A stretch of 64,000 nucleotides of DNA from Bythopirellula polymerisocia. Its GTDB lineage: Bacteria > Planctomycetota > Planctomycetia > Pirellulales > Lacipirellulaceae. Both the position numbers and the translations under genes were made by a program. The stretch spans positions 55,168-119,167 of the forward strand of contig NZ_SJPS01000010.1 of assembly GCF_007860015.1 (NCBI RefSeq), written 5' to 3'. How positions within the stretch are numbered: position 1 is the first letter of the stretch; each line of letters starts with the position of its first letter. The notes under the pieces were generated by a model, which did not search any database, was not told the origin of the DNA, and saw only the letters and a list, made by a program, of their open reading frames with translations. Below are positions 28,526 to 37,918 of the stretch, one piece after another.

Positions 28526-29548
28526 ATGTTCAATAGAGTTTATCGAGGTCAACAATCAACTTGCCGCGAAAGTCTTATGAGACTTAAGGTGACATCTAGA
28601 ACTCTAGATAATTTCGTTGATACTTATAAGGCACGGGTTGTGCGCAGAGCATTTCAGGCAGGTTTTACGCTTGTAGAGTTGCTTGTTGTCATTGCCATTA
28701 TTGGCGTTTTAGTTGCATTGCTGTTGCCTGCGGTCCAAGCAGCTCGAGAAGCGGCTCGACGTACGCAATGCGTTAACAATTTGAAGCAATTGGGCTTGGC
28801 TGCGCAAAACTACCACTCCGATAGACGTGTCTTTCCTCCTGGTGAAGATCACGGCACAAGCGCTGAACCAGACTACGCACCTTTCTATCCCGGTGAAGAA
28901 CACTGTGAATGGGATGGGCAAATGGGCATCTGGTTCAATTTGTTATTTCCGTATATGGAATTACAAAACATCTATGACATGATCGATTTCGACAAACGAC
29001 CTCAGTATCGTTTTAGAGATAATATTGTTGCCATGAGGATGGAGATCGATGCGATGCTCTGTCCCAGCCATCCTTATCGTGGACAAACTTCACCCTGGGG
29101 GCCGGGTGGAACTGCACATATCGTCCATTATTATGCAGTTCATGGCCCCGATGAATACTCATTGAAGCCTCATCCGGACGGATCGACTCATACCTACAAT
29201 TACTGTGCTGCAGGCGACGGTGTGTTTTACAACGATTCCAAGGTGAAGATCAGCCAAATCACCGATGGAACCAGCAATACGGCAATGATTAGCGAAACCT
29301 GGGGAAGCACCGAACCGGACGATACGGGTTTCTCGCGTGGAATGAACCTTCATGCACTTGTCTATTTCGACGATCCGCCCAATAGCTCCCACCTGAGCCC
29401 GTGGGAAGCCAACAGCTTTCACCCGGGCGGAATTCAAGTCGTCTATGTAGATGGGTCTGTCCATTTCGTCAGTGATTCCGTACAGCTTGAAGTATTTAAT
29501 GCCTCAGCGACCATTGCCGGCGAAGAAGTTTATGGCAGTGCATTTTAA
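28526..29548 (+). CDS. DUF1559 protein with prepilin-type N-terminus
   Basis: The 340-residue protein contains a type IV prepilin/pseudopilin cleavage and methylation segment (FTLVELLVVIAIIGVLVALL, residues about 48-67). It is preceded by an unusually long 47-residue leader, followed by PAVQAAREAARRTQC and NNLKQLGLA, the hallmark of DUF1559, a family greatly expanded in planctomycetes. The C-terminus has FHPGGIQVVYVDGSVHF, also typical. These proteins are thought to form surface pseudopilus-like structures, though their role is unresolved. Neighbouring lipoprotein and dockerin/PEP-CTERM genes suggest a shared cell-surface setting. Confidence 0.92.
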   Translation: MFNRVYRGQQSTCRESLMRLKVTSRTLDNFVDTYKARVVRRAFQAGFTLVELLVVIAIIGVLVALLLPAVQAAREAARRTQCVNNLKQLGLAAQNYHSDRRVFPPGEDHGTSAEPDYAPFYPGEEHCEWDGQMGIWFNLLFPYMELQNIYDMIDFDKRPQYRFRDNIVAMRMEIDAMLCPSHPYRGQTSPWGPGGTAHIVHYYAVHGPDEYSLKPHPDGSTHTYNYCAAGDGVFYNDSKVKISQITDGTSNTAMISETWGSTEPDDTGFSRGMNLHALVYFDDPPNSSHLSPWEANSFHPGGIQVVYVDGSVHFVSDSVQLEVFNASATIAGEEVYGSAF

Positions 29549-29640
29549 TAGAGCTAGTCTGTTTCTTGATCACTACTAGAGTGCGAACGCCTCACTCCAT
29601 TTGCTAAACACTTCTATGAGAATGCTGTCCGGAGAAAACT

Positions 29641-32600
29641 ATGAGCATGAGGTTGGGCCGAAGATTAAAGTTTGAAAACCTGGAGAGTCGCATCGCTCTT
29701 TCAGCGAATGGTTTGTTCAATTGCGTAGACCCTTTAGCCTCTCCGGCAGACGGAAATGTACTACTCTACATCGATGACTTTGGTGTGAATGGAGGACCAG
29801 CCGACAATACGTTTGTCGCCAAGTTAACAGGAATCACGATCCAAGCAGGCAAGACGTATACGATTGTAGGGGCAGCAGGCAATGCCAACGACCAACCGTT
29901 GGGGGATCAAAGTCTCCAGGCATTTAGCACACCCGATGGAACCGTTGGCAATCGAAATTTTATAGGTCAAAATTTTTCCGACAGCGGTCATTGGAATTCA
30001 CCTTCTCCCGGTGAATGGGTGGACAATAGTTTTGAGTTTCAAGCGGACAGCTTTTCCGCACTAATAGGTGAACAGATAATAATTCTGGTATCTAATTACG
30101 GTGGGGGAGATCCAGGAGCTATCTATTGGGACAATTTCCGAGTCCTAGAGGACGGGAATCAGGTTTTTTTCGATAGTTTAGAAGTGTCCCTAGCGCCAGG
30201 AAGTGAAGGCGACGTAACGGATGCCGGCTGGGATCTGGGCAATTCTACGGTTGCCAATAGTGGTCTTCTGTACCCAAACTCCGAAGCACCTCCAACGAAT
30301 GATTTTGGTGTGACAGTTACAGCAAATGCCGTGGAAATCACGAACCCTAAACAGAGATTGTCATTCGTAAAAGACTTTCAGGGCCAATATCGATTATCAA
30401 CTTTTGTTTGGGACAATGGGCATTGGCAGTCGCTTTTCGATGCACAGCAGCCGATCCTCAGAGGGCCAACATTCGACTTGAATCCTACTTCCGTCAATGT
30501 ATTGACCAATACGGCGACTGATCTGGCTGTCGAACTCAGCGGCACTCATCCCACGCAGGGGCATCCGTTTACTCTTCTTGTGGAAGGGACAAATGACAGC
30601 AATCTACTACACTTCCGCTTTACCCTTGACCTGCAATCTCCTCTGACAATCAGCGGTCCCGAACCATCTGCAATGCTCTGGATGAATCGGCCAGGCGTTG
30701 ATGTGCAAGTGAACCAAGGGCCATCGAACATCTATACTGGAACCGACGATGTGAACTGGGGCAATAGTTTTCCGGCAGCCTACCTTTGGGATGAAGGCGT
30801 CGAAGCAGCTGTATTCTTTGATATGTCAGATATGCAGTGGATGGGGCAGAGCAATTTGAGGCGGTTCAAAGACGTGCGTGTACAGTCCTATTCCGCAGGG
30901 GGACAAACCGGGATCGGACTCCGGGCAATTAGCAATGGGGGAAGTACGATTCCTGCTGGGGAAATGGTCGTTGATTTCTATCTGCACGCTGCCGCTCGAC
31001 CAGACCAACCGACTCGACTCGAAGGTCTCGATACGATGGTTGATTCCTTTGCCCCATTGCATCCTTCCACTGCTGCCTTTCCTTCGAATCGGTTGGCACC
31101 CTACTCAACCGATTGGACCACTTTTGCGGCAGGAGTTGACAGTAATCTCCAACTCAAGGGCATTGTATGGGACGATGTCACGAATCTTGAGAACCGGAAC
31201 TTCATTGCTCAGAATTTCTCTGATAGTGGTTCGTGGAACACAGCACCAACAGGCGGGTGGACGAATAACAGTATTTCGTTCAACTCCAATAACTTTCCTG
31301 AACGCGTCGGCGAGGAGTTGTTGATCCTTATATCCAACTATGATGGGGGCGATCCGGGAAGAGTCTACTGGGATAATTTTCGCGTCATAGAGAGTGGAAG
31401 TCAGGTTTTTGTCGACAGCCTTGAAACGGGGCTTGCGCCAGGAACTGAGGGCGAGGTTACGGATGCTGGCTGGAATCTTGGTAGTGCGAGTTTGGCAAAT
31501 AGCGGACTTTTAGTTCCGAACAGTCCTGGCAATCTATTCAATTTAGTCACTCCACTCGCAGCACCTGCTAGTCAGAATACCTTAGTCTATCTGGATGATG
31601 ACGCTTTTATGCTCAGATCCACTGGAATTACGATCCGAGCGGGAACAACCTATACAATTACTGCAGCTACAGGCCGAGCCAATGGTTCACTTCCTGGCGA
31701 TCAGAGTATTCAAGCTTGGTCGGCTTCTGCCTTATGGCAAGATGGCCCGCTGTTCGAAGAAAATATAATTGATGCCCTCCATGTGAGTACTGATACGGCA
31801 GTTGGTTCGAGTCTTGATCCCTTTCATAACCGTGATAGCGTGCTAGAAGCTTGGGACTTTTCCACGGTCAACAACTACTTGGCTCCTTGGATTGCCTATG
31901 ACCGACTCCATCAGGATAGTTCCCGGCACGATTTTGTCGTTGAAAAAGCCAACGCACTCCCAATGTTTTTCGACCCAATTGCGGGAATAATGCGGCATGG
32001 GACACGCATGCCCGCTCACGTCGGACCATTTGAGATGAGTTGGCAAAATTTTATGTTTCATTTGGAAACGTTGAATTCTTCTCGGATGCTTGCCCCCGAT
32101 GATTTTAATCCAGCTATTGCCGGTAAATTCCTGATGGCAATGGATGGCCTTATCGAATATGCCCACAATACAAATTACAACTTTCCCCAGTGGTTTGATC
32201 CTGTCGCGAAGCTCCCTTCTTCTCAGCAAGATGTTCCTGCGCTAGGAATCGTGAATGAACCTTGGCAGATTGGCACTTTTACCTATCTCATGACTCAGGC
32301 GTATGAACTGACTGGTGACGCAACCTATCTGAACGAAGCAACTGTTGCCCTCGATTCCTTTTTTACAAGCCTGTCGTACACCATCTCAAACTCGGTTTAT
32401 ACAACTACCTATGACGATGTTGTAGACTTTCCAGTCACCGAGATCTTTGGCAATGCCTGGGGAATTGCGGCAGCCACTTCTTTGCATCAACTTACAGGTA
32501 ATGCGAAGTACGAATTATATGCCGACAATTTCTTGAATAGTCTCGTCAGGATGACTTACTGGTATGAAAGCGATCTGTTGTCAGACTCCAAAGATCTGGA

Positions 32601-34005
32601 ATTACGTACGGCAGGCCTATTTCGCAATCATGCGGGAGTCACCACGGGGTCACCCTGGGAAAACTCAGAGGCTACCCTACCCTTAACGGTACTTCTAAAG
32701 CATGAATCTCAACCAAATGAATTGGTGCTCAAAATCCTGAATCTGCAACGCATCAATAGTTTCTCTTTTTATCCTGCTGTGCAATCAGACAACGCTCTTG
32801 CTTATCCAACACTATTGAATCATGCAGCTGATTACCTCCCAATCGAAGACTATTACACGTTTGAATTTGGAGGTCAGAATGGAGTTAGTGGACGCCGCAT
32901 ATATATGACTGGGGGTGCCTTATGGAACTACTTGCTCTACGAGGCGTATGCCAAATCCGACGATCAGGAGATTTTAATTGTCAGCCTAGATGTTATTGAG
33001 GGAGTGGAGAAAGCAATTTCATCGACTGAACGTGAATTCATTGCCTACAACCCAATGGAAGTGAGCAAGACTTTCGGTTTGCAGATGGATCATTTAGCAG
33101 CCGGAGAGTATATCCTCTCCTTCGAAGACTCTCTGGGAGTTGTCACACAGCAACCCTATTCAGCGAGTACTTTGGCCTCCGGCATTAGCATGTCGCTAGC
33201 ATCCGGTGAATCTATGCGAGTGAAGCTGAAGCACATTGATGCCTCAGCGCTGAACTTAAGTATAGACGCTGGACAAAACGCTCGCAATTCCATCTCTCAC
33301 GCATACCAGCTATTACAGGATGAAGCGATTAAGCAGGGAATCTCGCCTAGTCTCCTGCAGCTTAAGCAAACTTACAAGGATGCTTTGCTAGATTACGACA
33401 ATCTTTCCTACGACTCTGCCAAACAACAAGCAAACGAAATCATTGCCGCGCTTGTTCAACCTCAAAATGCAGATTTCGACACGGATGGTGACGTCGACGG
33501 ACGGGATTTTCTCCAATGGCAGCGAGGCTTTGGAGCCGTCTCTGGAGCCAATGTGTCTGACGGCGACGCGAACAACGATGCTGCAGTGAATGGGCTCGAC
33601 CTGATCCTATGGCAAGAGGCATATGGTTCCCAGTCGGCTCCGCTCAATGTTCAAATTGAGCCACGTCACCAGATGTCAAATGATATCACTAGTCCAATAC
33701 TTATCTTTAGTGACACCAAATCGATGTTCGGGATCACCACGGGAGTGAATGTCGCTCAACGATTGTACGTCAATAAGATTCCCGTTGAGGAAACGAAAGA
33801 TTTTTCTCAGTCAAACCCACTCTCAGTCGGTGTTCTTGATTACGTATTCAGTATTCCTGTAAGAGATTGGACAAGTTACACAGGCGAGGGTTTGGAATCG
33901 CAATCCACGTACTCCTCCGCCCCACACAACGATAAAGAATCGAATACTAGCTTTGATGCGGTTTTTTCGGGACTAGGCAAGAATGCTATTGCTCCTTTTG
34001 AGTAA
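29641..34005 (+). CDS. Giant secreted dockerin protein with a helical-toroid region and inserted YWDNFRV modules
   Basis: The 1454-residue protein starts with FENLESRIALSA, the export-linked motif of many planctomycete giants. Residues about 25-215 are a complete YWDNFRV module. A beta-rich region (about 220-514) follows. Residues 515-695 (31183-31725) contain the second half of a module and then the first half of another. The region after that (about 696-1230) has repeated helical hairpins resembling an alpha/alpha-toroid glycosidase or lyase (FTYLMTQAYELTGDATYL, WGIAAATSLHQLTGNAKY). A dockerin-like pair of calcium loops (DFDTDGDVDGRDFLQW and NDAAVNGLDLILW) lies near residues 1278-1330. An unusual 120-residue tail follows instead of PEP-CTERM. 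A polysaccharide-active enzyme is plausible but not shown. Confidence 0.85.
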   Translation: MSMRLGRRLKFENLESRIALSANGLFNCVDPLASPADGNVLLYIDDFGVNGGPADNTFVAKLTGITIQAGKTYTIVGAAGNANDQPLGDQSLQAFSTPDGTVGNRNFIGQNFSDSGHWNSPSPGEWVDNSFEFQADSFSALIGEQIIILVSNYGGGDPGAIYWDNFRVLEDGNQVFFDSLEVSLAPGSEGDVTDAGWDLGNSTVANSGLLYPNSEAPPTNDFGVTVTANAVEITNPKQRLSFVKDFQGQYRLSTFVWDNGHWQSLFDAQQPILRGPTFDLNPTSVNVLTNTATDLAVELSGTHPTQGHPFTLLVEGTNDSNLLHFRFTLDLQSPLTISGPEPSAMLWMNRPGVDVQVNQGPSNIYTGTDDVNWGNSFPAAYLWDEGVEAAVFFDMSDMQWMGQSNLRRFKDVRVQSYSAGGQTGIGLRAISNGGSTIPAGEMVVDFYLHAAARPDQPTRLEGLDTMVDSFAPLHPSTAAFPSNRLAPYSTDWTTFAAGVDSNLQLKGIVWDDVTNLENRNFIAQNFSDSGSWNTAPTGGWTNNSISFNSNNFPERVGEELLILISNYDGGDPGRVYWDNFRVIESGSQVFVDSLETGLAPGTEGEVTDAGWNLGSASLANSGLLVPNSPGNLFNLVTPLAAPASQNTLVYLDDDAFMLRSTGITIRAGTTYTITAATGRANGSLPGDQSIQAWSASALWQDGPLFEENIIDALHVSTDTAVGSSLDPFHNRDSVLEAWDFSTVNNYLAPWIAYDRLHQDSSRHDFVVEKANALPMFFDPIAGIMRHGTRMPAHVGPFEMSWQNFMFHLETLNSSRMLAPDDFNPAIAGKFLMAMDGLIEYAHNTNYNFPQWFDPVAKLPSSQQDVPALGIVNEPWQIGTFTYLMTQAYELTGDATYLNEATVALDSFFTSLSYTISNSVYTTTYDDVVDFPVTEIFGNAWGIAAATSLHQLTGNAKYELYADNFLNSLVRMTYWYESDLLSDSKDLELRTAGLFRNHAGVTTGSPWENSEATLPLTVLLKHESQPNELVLKILNLQRINSFSFYPAVQSDNALAYPTLLNHAADYLPIEDYYTFEFGGQNGVSGRRIYMTGGALWNYLLYEAYAKSDDQEILIVSLDVIEGVEKAISSTEREFIAYNPMEVSKTFGLQMDHLAAGEYILSFEDSLGVVTQQPYSASTLASGISMSLASGESMRVKLKHIDASALNLSIDAGQNARNSISHAYQLLQDEAIKQGISPSLLQLKQTYKDALLDYDNLSYDSAKQQANEIIAALVQPQNADFDTDGDVDGRDFLQWQRGFGAVSGANVSDGDANNDAAVNGLDLILWQEAYGSQSAPLNVQIEPRHQMSNDITSPILIFSDTKSMFGITTGVNVAQRLYVNKIPVEETKDFSQSNPLSVGVLDYVFSIPVRDWTSYTGEGLESQSTYSSAPHNDKESNTSFDAVFSGLGKNAIAPFE

Positions 34006-35009
34006 GTGGAGTGCATTGAGTGGCAGGTTGGTGTGGTTTTGATTGACATATACTCAACTATATTGACACGTGAAAATCTGAGCCGCCTAGTTTTGATATC
34101 GCTTTGGTCCCGGCCAACGGAATAACAAACGTGAGCAAGGGTCTGCACAACTCGTTAAATTCCATTGCTATTGTAGCTCCATAGAAGGGAATAGTCTTGT
34201 TGACTAGCTCCATTTGAACTAGGACATTCCCAAAGTGGTGAATTGTGTGATGATATTCCAGCGTTTTTTTTCAGTTTGTTGGTTTTCCTAAGTTTTTTTA
34301 TGCCGGTGAAAGGTCTAGGGTGCTAACAATTCGTCGCTGCCGAATGGCCGTGGCTGCTTAGGTTTTAAGCCGAACTCTTGTATTTACACGAGCCAGTCAT
34401 TTTTACCGTATTAGCGACCTGACGCTCATGCTTCCGTGTGCCATTTGGATGCGAAATCATATGAACGGTTGGTGGCAACCACAGAGTGCGGCTGATAGAA
34501 GTAGAGTAAAGATCAATCTTCCCCCGATAGCCTCTGGCCCATCTTCTAAAATTCGCACGCTCTAATGAGTCCACAATTGTCTCAACTTCTTTGTTATACG
34601 TTGAAATGGAGGAGAAGCGTGAAATGCCATAGTCTATCCGTCGAGCCGTAAGTGCTTGCTGCAAAAGAACGTGTAGATTCGAGCTGTCTAAGATGGGTAT
34701 GAATCAATAGAGATGAGGTTTCGGGGGAAGTAACTATGATCGCACTCATGGCTTTCTCAGTTTTTGGGAACTGAAAAAGTATCCATTGGATTCAGGGAAC
34801 TCCGATCGCATGAATTGCCTTGAGGCCGTGGGATTCCGAAAAAAAATGCGGGGCAACCCAATTTCCCCAGCAACACCGCGAAACAAGTGCTTACTGAAAT
34901 AATATTAGGTTGGTTTGACGGAAATCCTTAATGAATACTTGGGTCGCAATTGATGCTTGACATCACCAAATAAATTGGATCGAAATCAGATCAGTTCGGA
35001 GCTATTGCA
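34006..35009. other. Roughly 1-kb stretch without a convincing gene
   Basis: AT-rich, with no frame showing recognisable domains. A 99-residue minus-strand frame at 34365-34664 contains GISRFSSISTYNKEVETIVDSL, faintly like the C-terminus of class V aminotransferases, but too weakly to call. The downstream DUF1080 gene's promoter should lie in the last 150 bp. Confidence 0.4.
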
Positions 35010-36327
35010 ATGTCATTTCGGATTCTTCTATTCGCCTTACTAGTGCTCGCTGGCCCCAGTTTCTCAGCTGCTAAAGATGTGAAGCCGCACAAGGATGCCG
35101 TCGCGCTGTTTAATGGCATCGATCTCGACGGCTGGCATGGCATGGGGCATACCGATCCCCAAGTGATCCAGAAAATGAGCGACGCGGAAAAGGAACAGAA
35201 AATTAAGAAAGACTCGTTAGATTTCAATGAACACTGGATCGTCGAACAAGGCGAACTAGTCAACGACGGGCACGGAGTCTATGCGACAACCGATCAAGAC
35301 TATGGAGATATCGAATTGTGGATCGACTACAAAACGGTCCCCCTTGCCGATAGTGGCGTCTACTTGCGCGGCTCGCCCCAGGTCCAAATATGGGATACCA
35401 CCAAAACTGCTGGGAAATGGGAACTCGGTGCCGATAAAGGATCAGGCGGTCTTTGGAACAACTCGCCGGGCTCCCCCATGCAAAGACCCCATTGTCTTGG
35501 CGGATCGCCCCTTGGGCGAGTGGAATCAACTTCATATCATCCAAGTGGGGGCGCGGACCTCAGTCTGGCTCAACGACCAGTTGGTGGTAGATCATGCCAT
35601 AATGGAAAACTTCTGGGATCGCAAACGACCTCTCTCAAGCAGTGGGCCGATCCAATTGCAAACGCATGGCGGAGAAATCCGCTGGCGGAATATATGGGTC
35701 CGTGAGATCCCTGCTAAGGAAGCAAACGAGTTATTGGCGAGCAAAAATCCGGAGGGCTTTCAGTCGATTTTTAATGGCAAAGACTTCACTGGGTGGCGGG
35801 GGGCGGTCTCCGAATATGAGATCGAGGACGGGTCTCTGTATTGCAAGAAGGGGCGTGGAAATGGGGAAGTGTTGTATACGGATGGGTCTTACGATGACTT
35901 TGTCGTGCGTCTGATGTTCCAACTGCCACCCGCGGGAAATAATGGACTAGCAATCCGCTATCCAGGCGAGGGAGGCGCGTGGAACGATGGAATGTGTGAA
36001 CTCCAGATCCTCGACTCGGAGCACCCAAAGTACAGGGATCTCGACGTCCGCCAGTATCACGGGTCGGCTTACGGTATGGTCCCGGCCGTGCGCGGCTATC
36101 TTCGGCCACAAGGAGAGTGGAATTTCCAAGAGGCAACCGTTGAAGGCCCGACTATCAAAGTCGAGCTGGATGGCTCGATCATACTCGAAACCGATTTAAG
36201 TGAAGTCACTGAAACGATGGGCGGGCACGAGCATCCCGGCAGATTGCGAAGCGCCGGCCACTTCGGCTTCGCCGGCCACGACGACCCAGTGAAGTTTTGT
36301 GACATTTCGATTAAGGAACTCAAGTAA
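35010..36327 (+). pseudogene. Secreted tandem DUF1080 (3-keto-disaccharide hydrolase) gene with a single-base frameshift
   Basis: Two frames join into one product of about 438 residues. The first (from the ATG at 35010) has a signal peptide (ILLFALLVLAGPSFSAA) and a DUF1080 domain (VALFNGIDLDGWHG, DYGDIELWIDYKT, DSGVYLRGSPQVQIWD). It reads through GGLWNNSPGSP and then loses homology. The +1 frame picks up exactly with CKDPIVLADRPLGEWN and continues through a second DUF1080 domain (FQSIFNGKDFTGWRGA, NNGLAIRYPGEG) to 36327. The break lies at a run of five C (35473-35477); removing one C restores a continuous reading frame. The family cleaves 3-keto-glycosides or serves as a concanavalin-like binding domain. 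This could be a real mutation or a sequencing error. Confidence 0.85.
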
Positions 36328-36498
36328 GGGTAACTTCCAGATTCACGTCACTTTACGTACATTAGCACTTTAGCGGATGTTAGGTAGGCATTGAGGGTTG
36401 ACTGGCTTTGTAAGACCCTTCCTGCCAAGCAAAGATAAGCTGAAACGAATGTGCGCAACCTGGCGGACACCACCACTTTTTTCATAAAGGAGACCATC

Positions 36499-37881
36499 GT
36501 GAATACTAGCAATACTCCCCAGGATATGTCTTCCACCACCCGCCGGGAATTTCTTCGCACGGGTTCCGCTGCCGTGGCTGTTGGGACGTTGGCTAGCCGA
36601 CTCAACATCGCCCGTGCAGCCCACGTTGCCGGAGACGATACGATTCGCATAGCGCTCATCGGTTGCGGTGGCCGCGGAACGCAGGCCGCCTCGCAAGCGC
36701 TCAACACCCCGGGTAATGTGAAATTGGTTGCAGTCGCCGATGCGTTTGAGGACCGACTGCAAGCTTGTCTTGGACAGCTCACCAAGAGTCCGGCAGACAG
36801 TAACGATGATAAGGCACACCAAGGATTGGGCGAGAAAGTCGATGTGTCGAAGGAACGGCAGTTTGTCGGCTTTGACGCCTACCAGCAAGCAATCGATTCG
36901 GGAGTCGACATGGTCATTTTGACTACGCCACCTGGTTTCCGTCCGCTTCATTTCGATGCCGCAGTGAGGGCAGGCAAGCATGTCTTTATGGAAAAGCCGG
37001 TGGCCGTCGATGCACCCGGGGTGAGGAGTGTGCTGGCCGCGGCGGAAGAGGCTAAGAAGAAGTCGCTTTGTGTCGGCGTCGGTTTTCAGTTTCGACATGA
37101 TTCTCTCTATCGCGATACGATCAAACGGCTGCATGAAGGCGCAATAGGTGACATCCTCCAAACGCAAGCCTATTTCAACGCCGCTGGCGTATGGGTGCGC
37201 GACCGGGCCAGCCTGGAGAAGGCGGCTGGGCGAGAACTCTCAGAAATGGAATATCAGATGCGCAACTGGTACTATTTCAACTGGCTCTGTGGCGATCATA
37301 TCGTCGAGCAGGCGATCCACTACCACGATGTCAGCAATTGGCTCAAGGGAGACTATCCTGACAAAGCTCAAGGCATGGGGGGCCGCCAAGTTCGCAAGGG
37401 CAAGGACACGGGTCAGATTTTTGACCATCACATGGTAGAATTCACCTACCCAGACGGCACTCAAATGATCAGCCAGTGCCGACACATCCCCAATTGTTGG
37501 AATCACGTAGGCATTCAAGCGATCGGCTCCAACGGCACCGCCGATATTGGCAAGGGCAGAATTTTGGGCGAAGAGAAATGGCGCTACCGCGGCCCAACTC
37601 CCAACCCTTATCAGGTGGAGCACGACGAACTGTTCGCCGCCATCCGCTCTGGTACCCCCTATAACAATGCGGAGAATGGAGCCAAGAGCACAATGACCGT
37701 GATTTTGGGCCGCATGGCTACCTATTCCGGCAAGGTAGTTAAGCTGGAAGAAGCGCTGGCCTCGAGCCAGGCATTTGCCGATCCGGGCAGTTACCACAGT
37801 TTCGAGGACCAGGCACCCGTCTTGCCTGACAGCGAAGGAAACTATCCGATTGCAGTCCCTGGCGTGACACAAGTTCTATAA
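36499..37881 (+). CDS. Tat-exported Gfo/Idh/MocA family oxidoreductase
   Basis: I place the start at the GTG at 36499, which follows AAAGGAGA at ideal spacing; the product is 460 residues. A twin-arginine signal (STTRREFLRTGSAAVAVG) is followed by the Rossmann loop (IALIGCGGRGTQ) and the EKP motif (VFMEKPVAVDAPG). NWYYFNWLCGDHIVEQAIHYHD is typical of the planctomycete periplasmic branch, whose members are thought to carry a bound cofactor and act on extracellular or periplasmic sugars. Together with the upstream DUF1080 gene it resembles known 3-keto-sugar oxidation and hydrolysis pairs. The upstream gene ends 171 bp earlier. Confidence 0.9.
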   Translation: MNTSNTPQDMSSTTRREFLRTGSAAVAVGTLASRLNIARAAHVAGDDTIRIALIGCGGRGTQAASQALNTPGNVKLVAVADAFEDRLQACLGQLTKSPADSNDDKAHQGLGEKVDVSKERQFVGFDAYQQAIDSGVDMVILTTPPGFRPLHFDAAVRAGKHVFMEKPVAVDAPGVRSVLAAAEEAKKKSLCVGVGFQFRHDSLYRDTIKRLHEGAIGDILQTQAYFNAAGVWVRDRASLEKAAGRELSEMEYQMRNWYYFNWLCGDHIVEQAIHYHDVSNWLKGDYPDKAQGMGGRQVRKGKDTGQIFDHHMVEFTYPDGTQMISQCRHIPNCWNHVGIQAIGSNGTADIGKGRILGEEKWRYRGPTPNPYQVEHDELFAAIRSGTPYNNAENGAKSTMTVILGRMATYSGKVVKLEEALASSQAFADPGSYHSFEDQAPVLPDSEGNYPIAVPGVTQVL

Positions 37882-37918
37882 CGAGGAATCAAGGTTCCTA
37901 AGAGAGAAGAAGAAGTGG

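Noticed and set aside
34365..34664. 99-residue minus-strand frame with a faint class V aminotransferase-like C-terminal pattern
   Set aside because: The resemblance is limited to about 25 residues without any catalytic motif; not enough to call a gene or pseudogene.
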